Below, one piece after another: positions 21,885-33,700 of a stretch of 64,000 nt of DNA (the first letter of the stretch is position 1; every line of letters starts with the position of its first letter). Made by a program: the position numbers and the translations under genes. Source of the DNA: Ampelocalamus luodianensis (Eukaryota > Streptophyta > Magnoliopsida > Poales > Poaceae). The stretch covers positions 4,877,501-4,941,500 of the forward strand of contig CM070617.1 in the NCBI GenBank assembly GCA_036346255.1. The letters are read 5' to 3'. Below the pieces are notes generated by a model, which was not told the origin of the DNA, did no database searches, and saw only the letters and a list, made by a program, of their open reading frames with translations.

Positions 21885-23143
21885 GATGCAACAAGTTTGT
21901 GTGAGTGAATCTTGCCCCTGTAATTGACTCAAAAATATATATCCTTAGAATTTCAACCCGACAATAATGATAACAAGGAAATGTGATATTTTATTCTGAT
22001 TCATGTACTTTTTTTTGTTTACCTGGAAACCCTCTAAGTTTGTGCCAAGATAATTGCTATTTAATTTTTGTCACCAATTTTAACATCAATCATCACTGTC
22101 CAAAAAATGGTAATATAATTATATATATGATTTAAATCGACACAAGTAATCTCATTTATTTTTTTCCTCTAGTGCCAAACATACCTATTACCCTTTTGTA
22201 ATTGGAAAAATAATATGCGGATAGTATTGTCCTTGTGCTGTCCATTGGAAGTATTCCTACATTTTTATATACACAATATATTTTACATTAATTTTCAATA
22301 GTATTTACAAGAATTAAATCCTGTAATTATTGTATGATAACAACACTTTTTTAACATTAACTGTGTGCAAAGTGGCGTCCTCACCAACATTAGATATGGA
22401 TGAACCACGTGGAGTCACCCTGAATGAACACAATAAAAGTTTGTAGTGTACCTTATTTACTCCTTCATCCATCTTCTTCTTCGTTCTTTTTATTTCTTTT
22501 TTATACTACGACAACATGATGCATTCCTCTGTATTGCTTTTTACTAGCCTTTTCCCAGTTGTCTTTTTTTAGTATTTTCTTATTGCACCGGTAACATTTT
22601 TAACTTGCAAGTAATTTTTTTTGTATGCATGTCTCTATGGATATGTAGGATTACAACAACTTGGATCGTTGTTCTTGGTTTTGGCGCATATGTGTTTCTT
22701 TAGCCAATAAGTGTAACGAGCCGAACAACTTTGCCATGACCTATATTGGGTTGGACAACAAAAAAATCAACTCACAAACACGAAAAAAGAATACAAATCC
22801 GACCCATTAAAGCGGGGTAGGAATACAAGCTCACGGAGCATATATGTTGGAGATAAAATGTTTTGTATCTGTTTTTTGCACGAGGATGGATGGTAATCAT
22901 ACGGCAATTTGAGTGCTCCCAAACAAATTAGTACTCAAACCCTCCCAGTCCCAGACACCTCTTACCGGGAATAGCTTAACTTGCTTTTTACCTAAACTAA
23001 CCCTAGTAATCAATAGCTAGGATTTAACCCCTTCTCTTACCTCTAGAGGGTAGGTGGTGTACCTTAAGAGATGCAGTGCATGCATTGCGTTGATCGATGG
23101 ATGTATATGATCTTAGCGAAGTCGACAAACCCCAAATAATTAA
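21885..23143. other. intergenic, AT-rich, no gene recognised
   Basis: Long T- and A-rich tracts with no open frame of note and no inverted ends that I could define. Confidence 0.45.
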
Positions 23144-24555
23144 TCATTCTTTTGGGAGGATCTTGATGCACTTGATGAGGAGCCCGCTCTTCCACTCAGC
23201 ACCTTCGCTCCCAGACAAGGAGATATCCATGTCTCCCTCCTCCGGGTGCAGTGCTGTCACCTCCCCAACCTTGAGGTCCAGCCACTGCTCCCAGGGCTTC
23301 TCCTGCAGCTCCACACTGCTCTTCTGTTCTTTCCCGTCGGGCCACTTGAGCTGGAGCTTCACCGGCGGTTCCCACCCATAGGCGCGGGACTTCACCATCA
23401 CTTGGAAGGTGACCTCGTAGGTGACCCCTGGCGTGAGATGGGCCACCGGCATGCCCCCATGGATCTCCAGCCAGCAGACCCTCTTCAGCTCCGCCACATC
23501 GATATCGGTGTCGCTGTCGCTGTCGCTGCGCAGACATGCATGCCAGGTTAGCACAGGTCAAGATGAACATGCATATAATGGTTAATCACCGCCGGCCTCA
23601 CCGACCGGACGACGGGGCATGCAAATTATATAAAGAGCGTGTCTAGCTAATTCATCCCTGATCGAGATCAACAGCTGTGAAAAGAGCTAGCTAGCTCATC
23701 TAAACATGCATGCCATGGTTGCTGATCATTGGTGCTAGCTAGTAGTAATAACCAGGGTTTTGAAAACCGGTATCAAAATTTTAGGAGGGGGTTGGTAGGG
23801 CCGGTTTGGCCGAAAATCAAAAATTTGGTCAAAATTTTCAAATCAAATTTTGAATTTAAAACAACGGCCAAAAAACACTGAAAATATCGGCCGGAAATTT
23901 TGAAAATAAACGCCGGCACAAATTCCTTCTACATTTGATAAAATTCATGCAAATCGGAACTGGTTTCAAAAAAAATTACCAGGACGGGGGCCTGATAGAA
24001 CCGATTTTCCAATTTTTCACCAAAAATTGGCCGAAATTTTGAACCATGGTAATACCTACCCTGTTTCTTTCATAGGGTACCAAGCCCAATAGCGGGGGTC
24101 TTCGCCCCATGTGATCCATAATGCTCTGGCGAACAGCACGAAGCAGTTGCTCCCCTTCTGATCCACCCAGTATTTCTGCATCGCAGCATCAACATCCATA
24201 TCCATTCATCTATGTCGACACACATTAATTAAAGCACACAAGACAAGATTCCTTATCAGTTGATGGTTCTTATTGATTATACCTTTGTTTTCCCGGCCAG
24301 GAGGATACCAGGGCCGCAGACCTGATCTAGCAGTTCAGCTGCAGAAGCCGTCTTCTCCTTGGCAACGATCTCATGGAACATGTGAGGAACCTTGGGTCTC
24401 TCTGGCTGCTGGGGCGCCTCCTGCAGCTTCTTGTCCGGGTCCGTCGTAGCGGCACTCGGCATCCCCGCCACCACGGCGCCATGGGCACCGCCGTCCCCCG
24501 CAGTTCGTGGCGGCTGCTTTTTTCCTAGCGAGCATACGCTGCATACCGACCCCAT
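23144..24555 (-). CDS. phloem protein 2 (PP2-A)-like lectin, copy 2
   Basis: Paralogue of the gene at 13388-14340. Exons 24283-24555, 24060-24175 and 23144-23525 total 771 nt, 256 aa, with the same intron phases as copy 1. The N-region (1-91) starts MGSVCSVCSLGKKQ and contains PHMFHEIVAKEK and AGKTK. The PP2 domain shows KYWVDQKGSNCFVLFARALW, TWGEDPRYWAWYPMKE, an acidic SDSDSDTDID linker, VCWLEIHGGMPVAHLTPGVT, YGWEPPVKLQLKWPDG and the terminal GLLIKCIKILPKE. Codons are markedly more GC-rich than in copy 1. The second intron carries a MITE that ends about 10 nt from its 5' splice site, so splicing efficiency may be affected. The coding frame is intact. Confidence 0.9.
23753..24048. mobile_element. 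hAT-type MITE in intron 2 of PP2 copy 2
   Basis: The 296-bp AT-rich element begins CAGGGTTTTGAAAACCGG and its other end, as reverse complement, reads CATGGTTCAAAATTTCGG. The flanks GTAATAAC (23745-23752) and GTAATACC (24049-24056) are a 7/8 match to an 8-bp target duplication. The interior is made of AAAATTT/GGCCGA-type sequence without coding potential. Confidence 0.75.
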
Positions 24556-24627
24556 GTTCGATCAATCGTACATGTGTATCTCAACTCCTCCAGTTCTCGC
24601 ACTTGCAACGAGAGCTCAGAGCACTGG

Positions 24628-24636
24628 TTTTTATAG
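24628..24636 (-). promoter_or_regulatory. TATA box of PP2 copy 2
   Basis: The minus strand reads CAGCTATAAAAACC, about 80 nt before the ATG at 24555. The context equals that of copy 1. Confidence 0.55.
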
Positions 24637-24639
24637 CTG

Positions 24640-25993
24640 TGGTGGTTATTGGATTAATTTTCATAACATGGATCTATAAGTATAAATAAATATCAGCTAT
24701 CTATTTTGATGGCTCAAATATATAAAGTGATCAAATAATATTATTAAGAGCTAGAGTATCTGTTAGAAAAAATATAGACTTGGATTTAAATATGCAGTCT
24801 TGCTACTTTTAAGTCGCTTGATTTTTTTTAAGTTTAAATCATTTGTTGTGACCATTAGATTTATATAGAGATTGATGTGTCATATGATTGGATATTGATC
24901 AAATGGATAAAAAGGTAACTTATGCTTACGAAAATTTCAGTCACCTTATGAATAGACAGTCTCTTAAATCTGTGTAGAGGCCTATTTAAATTCTATCTCT
25001 AATTATGGGACATGATAGAACTTCATGTCAAAAGGCTATAAATAAAGTCAGTCCTCTCAGCAGGGTAACTAGTGCTATACTACCTATACACATCTGTAGT
25101 TGAAGTTTGTGGCTTACCTCTTGTTGGGAAAGACCAAACCCTAGGTAGTCAGAACAATTGTTCATCTACTACTTCAGATCAATTCTTCATCAGCAATAAC
25201 ATTGTCATCGGTACACTTCTGCGGTTACAGATTATTTAGGTGTTGCAATTAAAGGCATATTAGAGCTGCTAAGTCTATCAGTGGTCTGTACGTAGGTAGA
25301 TCATCGAAGAGCTGAGAAAGATAGCGTACAACTAGCTTGCTAGTGATTGAGCCAAGCTACAGCCATGCGCGTGATTCATGATAAAGAAGTAAAGAGGCCG
25401 GGAGGGTAACTTGAGCACAGAATCCGATACGACTTGATAATTGTTCAGTTCTGCCTGGAAGAAGCCATTTGCGTCGTTCTTCCCAGCTACAGAACTTTGG
25501 GTTGAGGATAGTATTAGTATATATTCTGCAACTAGCAGTTTTCACGCTGATTCTTAAAGCAACAGCTAGCGAGCACATCGATCTCAACTGATAACTCTTC
25601 GGATATGCATGCTGCGGAAAATTACACAGCGGATGGAATAGTCCTTCCGGACATGCATGTATGCGACATAGGCGTGACATAGATGAATAGTCTATGTGTC
25701 AGAGGGTCTAAGTGTTAGTGGCATACCCTATATTATATATATGTTTATAAATTATAGAATAAATGTTATTATATTTTTTTAGATGAATTATCATTTATAA
25801 AGATTATCAAGTATATGACGTGTCGGTGAAACTCTTTAATTGTTCTATGATATCATTTTAAAAGATCATTAATCAGATGTCACTGGTCAGGACACTAGTA
25901 ACTTATAGGCCAACACATGTATTGATTCATGATCACGTTTCACCGGTCATAGATATAAAGATATCGAATTAATAGTGTGAGCACATGTTAGAA
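24640..25993. other. PP2 copy 2 upstream region, no gene seen
   Basis: AT-rich DNA to about 25000, then sequence partly matching the upstream of PP2 copy 1 at 25375-25645. The stretch 25020-25250 (CTATAAATAAAGTCAG, then CCTCTTGTTGGGAAAGACC) resembles the transcribed part of an LTR, but no partner was found. Confidence 0.4.
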
Positions 25994-26612
25994 AACATTG
26001 TTGGACCCCGAACATGGAATACCCGAAGCTCTCGTGTGTGTACCGTACTAGTCCTATGATCAGTGACTAGTACGCACATCCATAATATTAGCATACACAC
26101 CTATACACAATATACATACAATATGAAACAAATATAGTACTTAACTTAAGCGATTACATCATAAGTGTATAATACACAGCCAACCGACCAAATTAAACAA
26201 CAAGTATCAGAAGCAACAAGTTAAACAGCGGAAGCATATTAATCAAAACGCAAAAGTCCAGTGGCATGCCCATCCAAACCCTCAGGCAACCGACAAGAAC
26301 CAAACCCTAGCAAGACCCATCACCAAACCCTCCGGTACCAGGTACAAAAATGCATCGTCTGGCAAGGGCTCATCCTCATACTCTAATCAATAATTTAAGC
26401 AAAATTGAGTACATTTTGTACTCACCAAGACTTGTAGTGTATTAAAACATAATTATAGATGTAAGGCTATCAAGGAATGAGGCTATACACTATAAGTTAT
26501 TTTCAGCATTAAGCAAGTTTAATTTGCAATATTAATAAGTAGTACTTTGCAACAAAAATTTTAAAGAGCTACTGACTGATAATAAAATAATAAGTAACTA
26601 ACATAACAAAAC

Positions 26613-29165
26613 ACTACTGCACAAAGGGTCATCACAGACGGTTCTAAACCGTCATCACAGATGGTTTATGAACCATCTGGATTTATGTGTATGTGATGAC
26701 AGGCAGTCATCACAGACGGTTCTGAACAAGAACCGTTTGTGATAGTTATTTCTATTGCAAAAAAATATCGGATTTTGAATGTTTCATAGTTGGTACCATC
26801 ATAGTTCCTAATATAGAACTTGAACCTAGAAGATAAAATATAAGGTGTCTTAGACTGAACAAGATATTAAATGTATATGTGAGCTTTCCATATATAGAGA
26901 CTCTTGAAAATACATGGAAAAGGCATCACTCCCATACATCAGAAATTTTCTATTGGTTGCATTTACCCGGCGCTAGCTGCTAGTAATTTTCTACCGATTT
27001 TCCACGGCTTGGTTGATTTGCTACAGTAATCAATCGATATTAGTCGGTCCAAGACAGAGATGAGTAGTACGTGCGTGCGTGCCACAAGAAGTGCGTGGTG
27101 AGCTATGTGAGCTATGAATTACAACGCCCCGCCGGCCTTGTGAAGAATCTAGAGCCGCCATTACGAGTTAATGGAGTATCTTGGTGAATAATGACAAATC
27201 TATTTATGAGACTAACACTTCTATTGTTATACCTATTGTTTAGTCTCATTTGGATAAAGAGGTGAAAATCATAGAGATATGCATTCGACATCATATTCTT
27301 ATATCTTGTTGCATTTCTCGGATCCAAAATATAGGTTGAACTCCACCAAAAGGTTAACTTGAATACGTGCATATGTTCTTATTACACATTTTGTGTATAC
27401 ACACATTTAGAGGAGTTCACTCTATGTTTTGTGGTTTCATTAGTATTGATCCATATTCCTTTTTCCACATATATTGAGGATTTTATTTTGAAACATATCA
27501 AATGACTATATAAGACTTGTGTAGTTCATATATACTTATATGTCGTTATATTCAATTATTTGTAATTATGATGGTTGTCATCAATTACTAAAGGGGGGAA
27601 AATTGAATGTGTTTTGTCAATATTTATGAATGTGTTTTGTAAATAGTTGAGGCTCATGTTTAATCTTTGTAGCATGTGACTTTAGTTTGCGAATGTGTTT
27701 TGCAAATGGTCTTAGTCCATGTATCCTATTCTTTGTGGTGTGATTTTAAAAGTTGGCAAATATGTTTTGCAACTTGTTTAAAAACTTGCCTTTAACCCTT
27801 GTTTGCATCACGCATAATTGGTAAATGTGTTTTGCAAATTGAGTTGAAGCAAAATGTAAAATCCTTGTTTTCTAGTCTCGGGTGGTATGACTACAGGCTG
27901 TTAGCAGTATTACCGCAATTGGTCATAGACCTGGTCGTGGTCGTAGACCTTTGTGGTCGTAAACCTAGTCTGTGGTATGACCGCATCTGTTAAGCGGTAC
28001 TACCACATGACGGTTATACCGAGTTTTTCTTGGTGGTATGTTTTTCCAGAGAATGTGTTTTTCTCGATTGGCTTGCTCCTTTGTGAAGCGGTACAACCGC
28101 ATTTCTTACACGGTATTACCGCACGGCGATAGTACCAATCTTTGGTTGGCGGACAACCAATTGTGTGTCCAACGACTAGTTTTATAGCCGTTGGAGCAGG
28201 TCGGTAGTACCGGCCGTTGCACGTGGTACTACCGCTCGTGCTGTTTTTCCAGCAGCTTTCTCCCCAACAGCTAGTTTTTATGTGTATGCTATATATATAC
28301 CCACCTTGGTTGGTTGAGGGAAGTGTTGCTGGTGCCATATTTATTCCCTTAGCTAAGAGCAAGCCATCTCCTCTCTTTTGTGCATGTGTTGCACTTAGTG
28401 AGCTTTGAGAGGAAAATCCTAAGTGCATGTGTTGCATTAGGTAGTGGATTGTGTATCCATTGAGCTTAGACACTTGATTCCTTCAAGTAAGCGTCTCCGA
28501 CTTGTTACTCTTGGTGTTTATCGACACCTAGACGGTTTGGAGGAGTTGCGCTGGTGATCTTCTCAGAGAAGGTTGTGAGAAGACCCGGGCGGTTGTGAGT
28601 GGTTTGGTGCTTGCCATCTCCGGAGTGGAGGAAGAGCAACCCCGAGTGGAACAAGGTGTTGGTTCGTTTTAGAATCGGTCCAAATGGTTGGACTTACCTT
28701 GGAGGTATTGGCTTAATTTGTGGAGCCGGTCGAATTGGTTTGGGCTTACCTCAACGTGGATTAGGGGAGAGTGGCAAGTTTCCGAACACCACGGTAAAAC
28801 ATCATCATGTTATCGTGGATCTCTTTTGCTTTATTTTATTGCAATTTACATTCATAGAATTAAAGTACTTATTCATCTTTGTATGATTGCTATCATTCCA
28901 TAGTTTTATATTGTTGGTGCACTTAGTAAAGACTAGTTAATTTATATTTTAATTGTGCAAAACAGATTTGTTTATAATTCTGCATTAGAAATTGGTTTTT
29001 GTCATAGAAGTTTTTAAAATTGCCTATTCACCCCTTTAGTCGGCCTTCTCGATCTTACACCTAGTGCGTGATATGTATGCAGGAAATCAGAGGAAACTAA
29101 GGGAAGAACGGTTTCATACAAAAACCGTATGTGATGACATATGACAGACGGTTCCCACATGCCAT
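26613..29165 (+). mobile_element. CACTA transposon fragment (split by an LTR insertion)
   Basis: Begins CACTACTGCACAAAGGGTCA and is followed by repeated subterminal motifs TCATCACAGACGGTTC on both strands (26633, 26709; AACCGT inverted). The same motif family returns at 29110-29155 (AAAACCGTATGTGATGAC, ACAGACGGTTCCC) after the inserted LTR sequence. I could not find the right terminus (CAGTAGTG) or a transposase, so the element is incomplete or its far end has decayed. Confidence 0.6.
27110..29059 (-). mobile_element. LTR sequence (solo LTR or fragment) inserted in the CACTA arm
   Basis: The right end TTGCCTATTCACCCCTTTAG followed by GGCCTTCTCGATCTTACA is the typical terminus of a common grass LTR class; on the minus strand it opens TGTAAGATCGAGAAGG. 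The body has repeated GAATGTGTTTTGCAAAT-type blocks (27600-27840) and GGTACTACCGC-type blocks (27960-28240). The left boundary is uncertain; I could not settle a target duplication. Confidence 0.55.
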
Positions 29166-29711
29166 AGACTCACTAATTATTAACTAAATGATTGAACCTA
29201 TTTTTTGATTTAACCTACTGACAACTAGGGTCCACATATTAGTGTCTCGGTTTTAAAACACATTTTAAAACCAGGAATTGTGAGTGGTCCCACATGTGAG
29301 CGAAACATATGCTAAATACGTTTTTAATTAGATTTCTGATTAACTTTTCAGCCGGTCCCACACATTAGTGACTTAGTGCATTTAACTACTGTCATTTAAT
29401 GCTAATTAGTTCTTAACAACGTGGGGCCACTGGTCAGAGAGAGAGAGAAGGAGAGTAGAGTTGCGCACGTCCAAGCGCCATGGCTAGTTCGCCATGGCGG
29501 CGGGTGGAAGACATGGCGGATGGGCAAAATGGGTTCTTTGCTCGACAGCGATCCTATCGGGTGGTGGTGGAGGGCGGAGAGGTGGACAGAGGCAGTGCTA
29601 CGCTAGCGAGAAACGGCAGAGCGCCTCAGGTATGCAAAGGCTTTCACGCACGGGGCAAGGACACGGTGAATTGTGGTGCGCATGAGCTCCACGGGGTCAT
29701 TGCGATGGTAT

Positions 29712-29983
29712 TAGACATGTTCAAACACGGGCCGAGTCGGGCCTGAAAAGCATGGCCTCGAACGGGCAGGCCTAAGCCTAGCCCGACCCATCCTGAAATT
29801 TCATTTTCTGAATTTACAAAAAAAAATTATTTTTTGGAATAAAAATTAATATTTAATCCATTCGAGAAAAAAAGAAATAGTTTGTTATTATTTTGTTAAT
29901 TTCAGCGGATTTTGGGCTTTTGGGCCGGAAATCAAGTCCCAAGCCCGACCCGGACCAGGCTGGGCCACCCATGACCAGGTCTA
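29712..29983. mobile_element. hAT-type MITE
   Basis: Left end TAGACATGTTCAAACACGGG and right end (reverse complement) TAGACCTGGTCATGGGTGGC, with GGGCCGAGTCGGGCC and GCCCGACCCGGACC as inner inverted blocks. The flanks GATGGTAT (29704-29711) and GATGCTAT (29984-29991) match 7/8. No coding sequence. Confidence 0.7.
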
Positions 29984-31479
29984 GATGCTATAGATGGCAG
30001 CACAGAGACCAATGGTCATCGGGACGATGGCGACAATGCTTCCCATGGTTGCGCCATGATCGGCTACAACAAAGTCTATGCTACACTAGCTAATCATCCT
30101 ATCTAACACGTGTAAAGGCTCTAGGGGACTACTAGAAACTCACCAAGATCCTTGATGGAGTCAGGGAATGGCCGGAGAAGCTGGTCAATATTGAGCAGCG
30201 GCGGCCCAAAGGAGGCTCTCGGTGCTAGCGCTCTGCGATAATGGAGAGGCTACAAGAGGGTGCGCATTAACTCACATGCGTACTAGGGATGGAGAAGAAA
30301 GAAAGAATTGGTCAAAGACTCACCGTGCTTCGAGGAATGTCGAAAATGGCAGCGATGGCCGAAGATGAGGAAGAAGAAGGCGAAGCTCTGATTCACAATG
30401 AGTTGGCTTGCATTAAGTGAGAAGATTAAATGATTGAGAGACGGAACACATGATGACGCGATCAAAGGGCCCAAACCTTCTAGAACAGCGAGGGCGCGAA
30501 GGCTTGGATCGGGTGCACGCGTCAGAGTTGGGGAAGATGATAGTGCGTCAGCACTACTCGGCTTTAGGGGCTGCATCAAGCAGAGAAAGAGAATGAGCAA
30601 GGCATGAGGCGCATGGTGACGTAGGTGTCACGAGCAAGGAAGCTCACTAGAGGCGGCGGCGGTGTGAGGCTTGCTCACCAGCGTCGAGAACGACACACTT
30701 GTTCTCGGCAATTCAGAGAGCTAGAAGATCAGAGAAAGTGAGAGATGGAATGAGAGGTGAGCTAGAGAGATGGTGACGCGCTCGGAGACTTAAGTAACAG
30801 CGAGTAGCGCATGAGATTAGCGGCGAGAAAATGCAGTCGTGACGAGAAACTCGCAGGCTTGCTCTGGTCTCTCCGTCCGCGGGAAAAGGGAGCATCAATG
30901 GGTTGCTAGCATAGGCGAGGAGCAGGTGGAGGCGACATGGGCAGTTGAGGCTCGAAAATGGTGGGCACGGCATTGCAATCCACGAGTGGAGCAGGCGAGT
31001 GTGCTAGCGTGCGGAGGTGGGTGCGGGGTGGACGAAGGGCTCCGATAGGTGGGGCCATGGTGTCAGCAAGAGGGAGAGTGGCATTGGCGTGGGCTGGAGC
31101 GAGCATGAATGAAGTGGTTGAGCTGGGTTTCGGCCCAAAGGTCCAGCGAGAAATTCAAAATAGGTTTTGAATTTTCCAAAAAGGCTGATTGGGTTTCTGA
31201 ATTTTTAGACTTGGCAAATGAGCTCCAAAATTTACGAATTTTTTTGTGTACGCTTTTTGACACAGCACAGTCTCTTTTAAATTTTTCCAAAATTTTATGT
31301 GTTCTTTATTTTAATAAAAAAATTCTTTTAACCTGTTGTTTGCATATAATTTCAATATTTGATTTATGCAAAAATTCAAAACCATGCTCAAAATATTTTC
31401 CATATATAAACATGGGCAAAATTATCCCTCATTTATTTTAAATATTCTTTACCAAAATTGAAATTTTTGGGATGTTACA

Positions 31480-31759
31480 AACATGATGTTAGATTGACTC
31501 ACTTTGAGACATTATTGCGATTGTTATGTTTCTATGTGTTATCAGTTGGTCGCAAACAATGATGATGTATAATCCTTAAACATAAGATCAATATGGTTTT
31601 CTACATGTATAATAGTAAGTTATCAAACGCTACTCCGTAATTGGGTAGTTATAAATGTAGCTTTCGGGTAAACTATAGAACATATGGAGGGATGTGACTG
31701 GTCGGATATGGGATTTACCCCTCCTAACATAACAGGAGAGATATATCTGGTCCCTTAAT
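31480..31759. other. intergenic, no gene seen
   Basis: Short AT-rich stretch between the nested LTR and the NF-X1-type relic. Confidence 0.4.
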
Positions 31760-32815
31760 GTACTCAGATAAAGAAAGTGCATGATTGTGCCACAAGCGGG
31801 CATTCCCCACATTTTCCACCATGGCACCTCCTCTCACAACCCTACTTCCCGCACTCCAGCATCCCACCACATTCCCTCTTGCACCGGTAAACCCTTTTTT
31901 AGCACAACCTCTCCTCCATTGTCTCTCCACACTCACATTTGTGATTCCCACGAACTACGCATGGCGGGCAGGGCCCGTCATGGCAATCCATCGGACACAG
32001 GTGGAGTCCACAGCTAAGGCGTTTATTGCATTTATCCGTACAAGAATAACGCTGGTGTGCGCAGTGTCGAGGCTCACGGTGCGCCCCACAAAAGCACCGC
32101 GCATTAGGGACAACAGCCCAGCACGATGGACATGGTCCGGGATAGTAAAGCAAGAGGCAGGTGTGCTCACAGCCGGAGTTAGGATTTGCACTGAGGCAGC
32201 GGCCACAGACGTCGCCACAGGAGTGGGGGAGGATCCAGGGGCACGCAACCAGATCTACGGTCTTGGAGCAAAAGCAGAGGTAGGAGGTAGGGGTCTGGGA
32301 TTTGGGGTAGGGGAAGCGGCATTTGGGGCAGCCCTAGGTGGGGGATGGCGCGACGGAGGTTGACTGGTGGACCCATGACTAGATGCAAGGGAGGTGGAGG
32401 AGGGCAAAGGAGAGGCTGAGCAGGACCAGACAGGGTCGGAGGGGTAGATGGGGTCCAAGCAGATCAGGCATGGCGGCGATCAGCGGCGCGTGGCAGAGTT
32501 GATGAATATGCCGACCTTCGAGAGGTTGATGCCTTTGCCCGCAATGGAGAGGTAGGTGGAGACGACGGAGGCTGTCGCCGAGTCGCAATCAGTGAGATCG
32601 GTCTCCTCCCGAGAGAGAGTAGGAAGAGGGGTCAGAATCGAAGACGGGGCTAGGGTTTGCCGACGAGGGCGTGGGAGTTGGTGAGGGTGTTGGTGCATGG
32701 GTAGTGGCAGTGGCAACAGGAATTGGCTTGCGAAAAGAGGATGCGTCGGTGGCGCGTAGGAGGACGGCATAGCCGGCGGCGAGGTGATCGCCGGAGATGG
32801 CAGTGGTGCGCACGA
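31760..32815 (-). pseudogene. NF-X1-type zinc-finger protein (NFXL2-like), truncated and frameshifted
   Basis: NFXL proteins are RING-containing Cys-rich factors involved in stress and defence regulation. The minus strand shows an N-terminal segment (TDCDSATASVVSTYLSIAGK, then LSKVGIFINSATRR), a RING-like start CLICLDPIYPSDPVWSC, then after frame changes ILPHSCGDVCGRCL and the NF-X1 repeats PGPCPSCWAVVPNARCFCG, RHCAHQRYSC, CGLHLCPMDCHDGPCPPC and KCECGETMEERLC. Stops or shifts occur after SATRR, after LHLPCI, after VAPSPT and after EERLC. The homology fades near 31760, so most of the C-terminal repeats are missing. The order and spacing of Cys/His motifs make the family clear; function is not expected. 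Confidence 0.8.
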
Positions 32816-33700
32816 GATTTGTAAGGTGTGGCTTTTGCAGTTAGATCAAAGATATTTCTTCGTTCATTTATAGTTTGGGCCGGATATTTTGCGTTTCCTT
32901 GGAAGTAGTTGGGCTTGCTAGAGTTTAGCCGGATACAGTTGGTGGTGTCCCTCTCTCTTTCTTGCAAGATGTCTCTTTGTTTTTTTACACTAATTTTTTT
33001 TTCATTGGTTGCGAGGCTTTACATCGTAAGTAACTAAGGTCATGTTTGTTTAGGTTTAGACGTTTGCCTTTTTATCCAAAAAAAAAAGGCTAAAAAAATC
33101 GGGCCTAAGCATGTTGCACCAACCCAAAAACTAATCATAGTGGGAATTAGTACTTATGACGTCTTGCAAAATCGCGGTGCCCTTGATTGATTCAGCTGTC
33201 ACATGATGGGATGGTAGAAACTGTCCGGAAATTGGATTGGACATTGGTAGGAAAAACTAGAGTATGAGACTACAGTTTACAAATCGCAGTGAAGTCCGAG
33301 AATGAATCAGCCTGAACTGATTATTCTCATTTCGCTTCTGTCAAAATGGACAAAAATCTGTTGAAAGAAAACAAGACATAGTTGACATTAACTAAGTTAT
33401 TATAGATTGTGGCTGGAACTCAGAAAAGGCACAAAGTCTGGAGGCTTCCTTGACACAGAAAATGAAAACACAAACAGCTCACTGTCTCGATTAAGAGTTA
33501 CTCCAAAGAGACGTGGCACAGAAGCAACACAAGTCACACACACGAAGAAAAAAACATAAAAAAAAAAAGATGGTCAAACCAGCCGTAGGAGTAGCTAGAC
33601 GACGAGCGTGTCACAACGAAAACGGCAGGCGTGCATGAGCATGACCCGCGCCGCCATACGCTGCTTGGGATAACAGCCACACGACAGGAGGGCGCGCGCG
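32816..33700. other. intergenic, downstream of the DOG1-domain gene
   Basis: Contains GGTCATGTTTGTTTAGGTTT (33040), a common opening of grass MITEs, but I could not define a second end. Poly-A tracts lie at 33079 and 33557. No gene was seen. Confidence 0.4.

Larger units (their letters stand above)
25999..31479 (-). mobile_element. nested insertion cluster inside a large Ty3-type LTR (solo LTR)
   Basis: The outer unit runs from TGTTGGACCCCGAACATG (25999) to TTTTTGGGATGTTACA (31479) and is flanked by a perfect 5-bp repeat AACAT (25994-25998 and 31480-31484). On the minus strand it starts TGTAACATCCCAAAAATT, the usual opening of a class of long grass Ty3 LTRs. No polyprotein genes are present, so a solo LTR enlarged by later insertions is the simplest reading: a CACTA arm from 26613, an LTR fragment ending at 29059 and a MITE at 29712-29983. 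Confidence 0.7.

Noticed and set aside
25020..25250. Possible LTR fragment
   Set aside because: Resembles an LTR transcript region, but no second copy, binding site or target duplication was found.
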